In this document: positions 60,657 through 64,000 of the stretch, piece after piece
How the letters are laid out: the number at the start of each line of letters is the position of its first letter
Numbering within the stretch: the first letter of the stretch is position 1
Origin: Blastococcus sp. KM273128
GTDB lineage: Bacteria > Actinomycetota > Actinomycetes > Mycobacteriales > Geodermatophilaceae
Assembly (NCBI RefSeq): GCF_021698975.1
Contig: NZ_SSXA01000002.1
Location: 62,001-126,000 of the forward strand
DNA: 64,000 nucleotides
Reading direction: 5' to 3'
Made by a program: the position numbers and the translations under genes
The notes under the pieces: model-generated
What the model was told of the DNA's origin: nothing
Seen by the model: only the letters and a program-made list of their open reading frames with translations
The model's database searches: none

Positions 60657-62219
60657 GTGGAGTTCCCCACCGTCCTCGTCGTCGACTTCGGCGCCCAGTA
60701 CGCGCAGCTGATCGCCCGGCGCATCCGCGAGGCGGGCGTCTACTCCGAGATCGTCTCCTCGGAGGTACCGGCCGAGGAGATCGTCGCCCGCAAGCCGGCC
60801 GCGATCGTGCTCTCCGGCGGCCCGTCCAGCGTCTACGCCCCCGAGGCCCCGCAGGTGGACCCGGCCCTCTTCGAGTCCGGCGTCCCGGCGTTCGGCATCT
60901 GCTACGGCTTCCAGGCGATGGCGGCCTCGCTCGGCGGCACGGTCGCCCGCACCGGCGACCGCGAGTACGGCGGCACCCCGCTCACCGTGACCACCGAGGC
61001 GCGGCTGTTCGGGTCCCTGCCGGTCGAGCAGAACGTGTGGATGAGCCACGGCGACGCCGTCTCGGCCGCGCCGCCCGGGTTCACCGTCACCGCCACCTCC
61101 ACCGGCGCCCCGGTCGCCGCCTTCGAGGACGTCGACCGCAGGCTCGCCGGCGTGCAGTTCCACCCCGAGGTGCGGCACACCGCGCACGGCCAGACGGTGC
61201 TCGAGCACTTCCTGTTCGACATCGCCGGTCTCGAGCCGACCTGGACGATGAGCAACGTCGTCGACGAGCAGGTGGCGCTGATCCGGGAGCAGATCGGCGA
61301 CCGGCGGGCGCTCTGCGCGCTCTCCGGTGGCGTCGACTCCGCCGTCGCCGCGGCGCTGGTGCAGCGGGCCATCGGCGACCGGCTCACCTGCGTCTACGTC
61401 GACCACGGGCTGATGCGCGCCGGCGAGACCGAGCAGATCGAGCGCGACTTCGCGGCCACCACCGGCGCCGACCTGCGGGTGGTGGACGCCAGCGAGCAGT
61501 TCCTCGCCGCCCTCGCCGGGGTCAGCGACCCCGAGGAGAAGCGGAAGATCATCGGCCGCGAGTTCATCCGGGTGTTCGAGCAGGCGGCCACCGACGTCGT
61601 CGCCGACGCCCAGGCGCACGGCGAGACGGTCGACTTCCTGGTGCAGGGGACGCTCTACCCCGACGTCGTCGAGTCCGGCGGCGGCAGCGGGACGGCGAAC
61701 ATCAAGAGCCACCACAACGTGGGCGGGCTGCCCGAGGACCTCACCTTCACCCTGGTCGAGCCGCTGCGCACCCTGTTCAAGGACGAGGTGCGCGAGGTGG
61801 GCCGGCAGCTCGGCCTGCCCGACCGGCTGGTGCAGCGCCAGCCGTTCCCCGGGCCCGGGCTCGGCATCCGCATCGTCGGCGAGGTCACCCGCGAGCGGCT
61901 CGACGTGCTGCGCCAGGCCGACGCCATCGCCCGCGAGGAGCTCAGCGCGGCCAAGCTGGACGGCGAGATCTGGCAGTGCCCGGTGGTGCTGCTGGCCGAC
62001 GTCCGCTCGGTCGGGGTGCAGGGCGACGGGCGCACCTACGGGCACCCGGTCGTGCTGCGGCCGGTCTCCAGCGAGGACGCGATGACCGCCGACTGGACCC
62101 GGCTGCCCTACGACGTGCTGGCGAAGATCTCCACCCGCATCACCAACGAGGTCGAGGAGGTCAACCGCGTCGTCCTCGACGTGACCAGCAAGCCGCCGGG
62201 CACCATCGAGTGGGAGTAG
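60657..62219 (+). CDS. guaA: GMP synthase (glutamine-hydrolysing)
   Basis: 520 residues. Amidates XMP to GMP. N-terminal class-I glutaminase with nucleophile GICYGFQ and QFHPEV; ATP-pyrophosphatase motif [10 protein letters not shown]-terminal dimerisation domain to [12 protein letters not shown] start 4 nt after the guaB3 stop. Operon guaB-guaB3-guaA. Confidence 0.97.
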   Translation: MEFPTVLVVDFGAQYAQLIARRIREAGVYSEIVSSEVPAEEIVARKPAAIVLSGGPSSVYAPEAPQVDPALFESGVPAFGICYGFQAMAASLGGTVARTGDREYGGTPLTVTTEARLFGSLPVEQNVWMSHGDAVSAAPPGFTVTATSTGAPVAAFEDVDRRLAGVQFHPEVRHTAHGQTVLEHFLFDIAGLEPTWTMSNVVDEQVALIREQIGDRRALCALSGGVDSAVAAALVQRAIGDRLTCVYVDHGLMRAGETEQIERDFAATTGADLRVVDASEQFLAALAGVSDPEEKRKIIGREFIRVFEQAATDVVADAQAHGETVDFLVQGTLYPDVVESGGGSGTANIKSHHNVGGLPEDLTFTLVEPLRTLFKDEVREVGRQLGLPDRLVQRQPFPGPGLGIRIVGEVTRERLDVLRQADAIAREELSAAKLDGEIWQCPVVLLADVRSVGVQGDGRTYGHPVVLRPVSSEDAMTADWTRLPYDVLAKISTRITNEVEEVNRVVLDVTSKPPGTIEWE

Positions 62220-62220
62220 A

Positions 62221-62284
62221 AGGGCCCCGTCCTTCTCCCCACTCGCTCCGCTCGCGGCGAGCCTCTGGACGGGGCCGTTCCAGC
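62221..62284 (+). repeat. Nested-hairpin element, copy H (after guaA)
   Basis: Outer stem GGCCCCGTCC pairs with GGACGGGGCC (62267-62276). The inner part CTCGCTCCGCTCGCGGCGAG is less regular. Ends CCGTTCCAGCACGTCACC. Confidence 0.75.
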
Positions 62285-62396
62285 ACGTCACCTAGTTCTT
62301 GGCGGTTGGGTGACGTCGGGAGGGCTCGGCGAGCGGGATCCGGCCGGTCGTGATCGGCTGGACGACGGCCGTTGACGTCGAGGACCCGGAGGACGA

Positions 62397-63452
62397 GTGA
62401 TCTCCTCGGCGTGGCCGCTCGGGCTGAGCCTGGGCGTGCTGGCGGCGATGGCGGTGGTCATCGTGGTGGCCGGCGTCCGGCTGACCCGGGTCGCGGACAG
62501 CCTCGCCGAGCGCACCGGTCTCGGTGACGCCATCGGCGGGGCGCTGCTCCTCGGCGCGGTCACGTCGCTGCCGGGCAACGTCACCGTCCTGACCGGCGCG
62601 CTGGAGGGTGACCCGGGGTTCGCCCTGGCCAACCCGGTCGGCGGCATCGCGCTCCAGACGGTGTGGCTGGCGATCGCCGACCTCCTCTACCGCCGCGTCA
62701 ACCTGGAGCACGCGGCGGCGTCGCTGCAGAACGTCCTCCAGTCGGTCCTGCTCATCGCGATGCTGGCGATCCCGGTCATCGCCTACGCCACCCCGGACCT
62801 GCGGCTGGGCTGGATCCACCCCATGACGCTGGCGATCCCCGCCCTGTACGGCTACGGGCTATTGCTCCTCCGGCGCATGCAGCACGAGCCCATGTGGCAG
62901 CCCAAGCACACCGAGCAGACCGCGGACGACGACGGCGAGGGCAACGGGGACGGCGACGAGGAAGGCGGCGACGAGGGCGACGGCGACGGCCGCTCCACCG
63001 CCCGGCTGTGGGGGCTGCTCGCGGCGCTGGGGCTGGTCACCGGCGTCGCCGGGTGGCTGGTCGGCCGCGCGGGGTTGAGCGTCATCGCCCGGACGGACCT
63101 CGACAGCGGCGTCCTCGGCTTCACCCTGACCACGGCGATCAGCTCGCTACCCGAGCTGGTCGTCCTGCTGACCGCCGTCCGCATGGGTGAGCTGACCCTC
63201 GGCGTCGGCAACATCGTCGGCGGGATCGTCTACGACATCCTCATGATCGCGGTGGCCGATGCGGCCTACCTGGACGGGCCGATCTACCGGGACGCCGGCC
63301 CCACCAGCCTGGTCCTCGTCGGCGGCACGCTGCTCATGACGGCCGTGCTCGCCGCCGGGCTGATCATGCGCGACCGGAAGTGGATCGGCTTCGAGGGCAT
63401 CTCGATCCCCCTGGTCTACGTCGGCACGGTGCTGCTCGCCGTGTCCAGCTGA
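62397..63452 (+). CDS. Calcium/sodium:proton antiporter-type membrane protein
   Basis: 351 residues, CaCA (cation/Ca2+ exchanger) superfamily. Two inverted alpha-repeats: LLGAVTSLPGNVTVLTGAL with NPVGG, and TTAISSLPELVVLLTAV with NIVGG. About ten transmembrane segments in two halves are joined by a cytoplasmic linker (about 175-202) that is almost all Asp, Glu and Gly. The first repeat has Asn where the ion-binding acid of the second (SLPE) sits. Ion not determined. Confidence 0.85.
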   Translation: MISSAWPLGLSLGVLAAMAVVIVVAGVRLTRVADSLAERTGLGDAIGGALLLGAVTSLPGNVTVLTGALEGDPGFALANPVGGIALQTVWLAIADLLYRRVNLEHAAASLQNVLQSVLLIAMLAIPVIAYATPDLRLGWIHPMTLAIPALYGYGLLLLRRMQHEPMWQPKHTEQTADDDGEGNGDGDEEGGDEGDGDGRSTARLWGLLAALGLVTGVAGWLVGRAGLSVIARTDLDSGVLGFTLTTAISSLPELVVLLTAVRMGELTLGVGNIVGGIVYDILMIAVADAAYLDGPIYRDAGPTSLVLVGGTLLMTAVLAAGLIMRDRKWIGFEGISIPLVYVGTVLLAVSS

Positions 63453-63465
63453 GCCCCGCGCGCGA

Positions 63466-63499
63466 CGAGGGCCCGGGAGCGGTCGCTCCCGGGCCCTCG
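63466..63499. terminator. Bidirectional terminator after the antiporter
   Basis: Perfect 15-bp stem (63466-63480 with 63485-63499), loop GGTC, 14 nt after the antiporter stop and 22 nt beyond the convergent small-protein stop. Confidence 0.8.
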
Positions 63500-63520
63500 C
63501 CGTCCGGCCCTCCCCGCCGG

Positions 63521-63814
63521 TCAGCCCCGGCTGCGCGGCTTCCGCAGCTCCCGGACCAGCAGCGCCACCCCGGCGCCGATCAGGAAGACCCAGAGCAGCG
63601 TGCCGTCCTCGAAGAGGGTGAACGGCAGGGCGACCCCGATCATCGCCGAGAGCGCCAGCACGACGAACAGCACGCCCGGGACGAGGGCGACCAGGTCGAC
63701 CCTGCGGCGGGGCTCGGGCGCCGGCCGGTCCTCGGTCTCCAGGGGCTGGACCATCTGCCACTGCTGCTCCTGCCACGCCGTCGGTGTGGTCGGGAACTCG
63801 CTGTAGTCAGCCAC
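63521..63814 (-). CDS. Small two-helix membrane protein
   Basis: 97 residues. A soluble Gln/Pro-rich N-terminus (MADYSEFPTTPTAWQEQQW) is followed by two hydrophobic segments (about 40-65 and 70-88) and a basic tail. Unknown function. The GTG start overlaps the stop of the upstream gene by 8 nt, so it is translationally coupled to it. Confidence 0.75.
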   Translation of the reverse strand: MADYSEFPTTPTAWQEQQWQMVQPLETEDRPAPEPRRRVDLVALVPGVLFVVLALSAMIGVALPFTLFEDGTLLWVFLIGAGVALLVRELRKPRSRG

Positions 63815-64000
63815 GGGACACCTCCACCTGTCCGATACCGCTGTGGATCTCGAGCTCGATCTCGGCCTCGCCGTCGTCGGTCCACGAGGCCGAGCCGAGG
63901 CCGGCGTGGAAGCCGCTGCCGGTGCCGGTGTCGCCGAAGACGTCGAGCTCCCCGACGCCGTGGTCCGCGGAGACCCGCACGTCGGCGGAGCGCGGGACGA
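63807..64000 (-). CDS. C-terminal end of a LiaF/PspC-associated-like envelope protein (partial)
   Basis: The last about 64 codons of a gene whose start lies beyond the window. The visible part (DVRVSADHGVGELDVFGD and IELEIHSGIGQVEVSRG) shows the repeating beta-strand pattern of the toast-rack domain found at the C-terminus of LiaF-like and actinobacterial PspC-domain proteins. The domain assignment is from pattern only. Its stop overlaps the start of the small membrane protein. Confidence 0.55.
   Translation of the reverse strand, partial: VPRSADVRVSADHGVGELDVFGDTGTGSGFHAGLGSASWTDDGEAEIELEIHSGIGQVEVSRG

Overview
The window is one continuous stretch of the housekeeping core of a high-GC actinobacterial chromosome. 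Codons are overwhelmingly G/C-ended, GTG starts are common and genes often overlap as GTGA or ATGA. The gene order rpoBC, str (rpsL-rpsG-fusA-tuf), S10, spc and alpha operons, then rplM-rpsI-glmM-glmS-acpS-nnr-alr-tsaEBD-groESL1-whiB-bldM-guaB-guaB3-guaA is an actinomycete order. The WhiB3/WhiD-type and BldM-type regulators beside groESL1/guaB support this. My impression from the protein sequences is Geodermatophilaceae or a close relative, but the family is inferred and the genus cannot be fixed. I see no insertion sequence, prophage, CRISPR, rRNA or tRNA.

Layout. 1-7299: rpoB (5' end outside the window) and rpoC, closed by a strong terminator; then an F420-dependent-type oxidoreductase on the minus strand (7567-8607). 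8780-13440: the str operon behind a textbook promoter. 13592-19171: S10 operon. 19367-25812: spc operon, continuing into secY and adk. 25904-31361: map, infA-rpmJ-rpsM-rpsK-rpsD, rpoA-rplQ and a small acidic unknown ORF; truA follows. 32264-39516: a block that separates truA from rplM and carries molybdenum-cofactor and formate-dehydrogenase maturation genes (mobA, fdhD, mogA, moaC, moeA), a PadR regulator with a membrane protein, an NAD(P)-binding protein, a PfkB kinase and a beta-carbonic anhydrase. 39755-45965: rplM-rpsI, then amino-sugar synthesis (glmM, glmS), acpS and nnr. 45962-52105: alr, a hydrolase, a family-4-like uracil-DNA glycosylase and the t6A genes tsaE, tsaB, tsaD with rimI. 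52229-55785: a THUMP-like methyltransferase diverging from the CIRCE-controlled groES-groEL1. 55917-57871: WhiB and BldM-type regulators and DUF5319. 58008-62219: guaB, guaB3, guaA. 62397-64000: a Ca2+/cation antiporter, a small membrane protein and the 3' end of an envelope-stress-like gene.

The genes work together mainly as the transcription, translation and protein-folding machinery plus the precursors it needs: GMP (guaB/guaA), UDP-GlcNAc (glmS/glmM), D-Ala (alr) and tRNA t6A (tsaBDE).

The most unusual content lies between genes. (1) At least nine copies of a nested-hairpin element sit mostly at gene 3' ends; the stems differ from copy to copy but remain complementary, while a short loop and a GTTCCAGC tail are kept. 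(2) A second, 75-nt repeat occurs twice at identical length. (3) At least eleven genes have a TANNNT-like box 6-8 nt before the start codon, pointing to widespread leaderless transcription. (4) A perfect 20-bp palindrome encodes the last residues of two convergent genes, so both proteins end in the same four residues.
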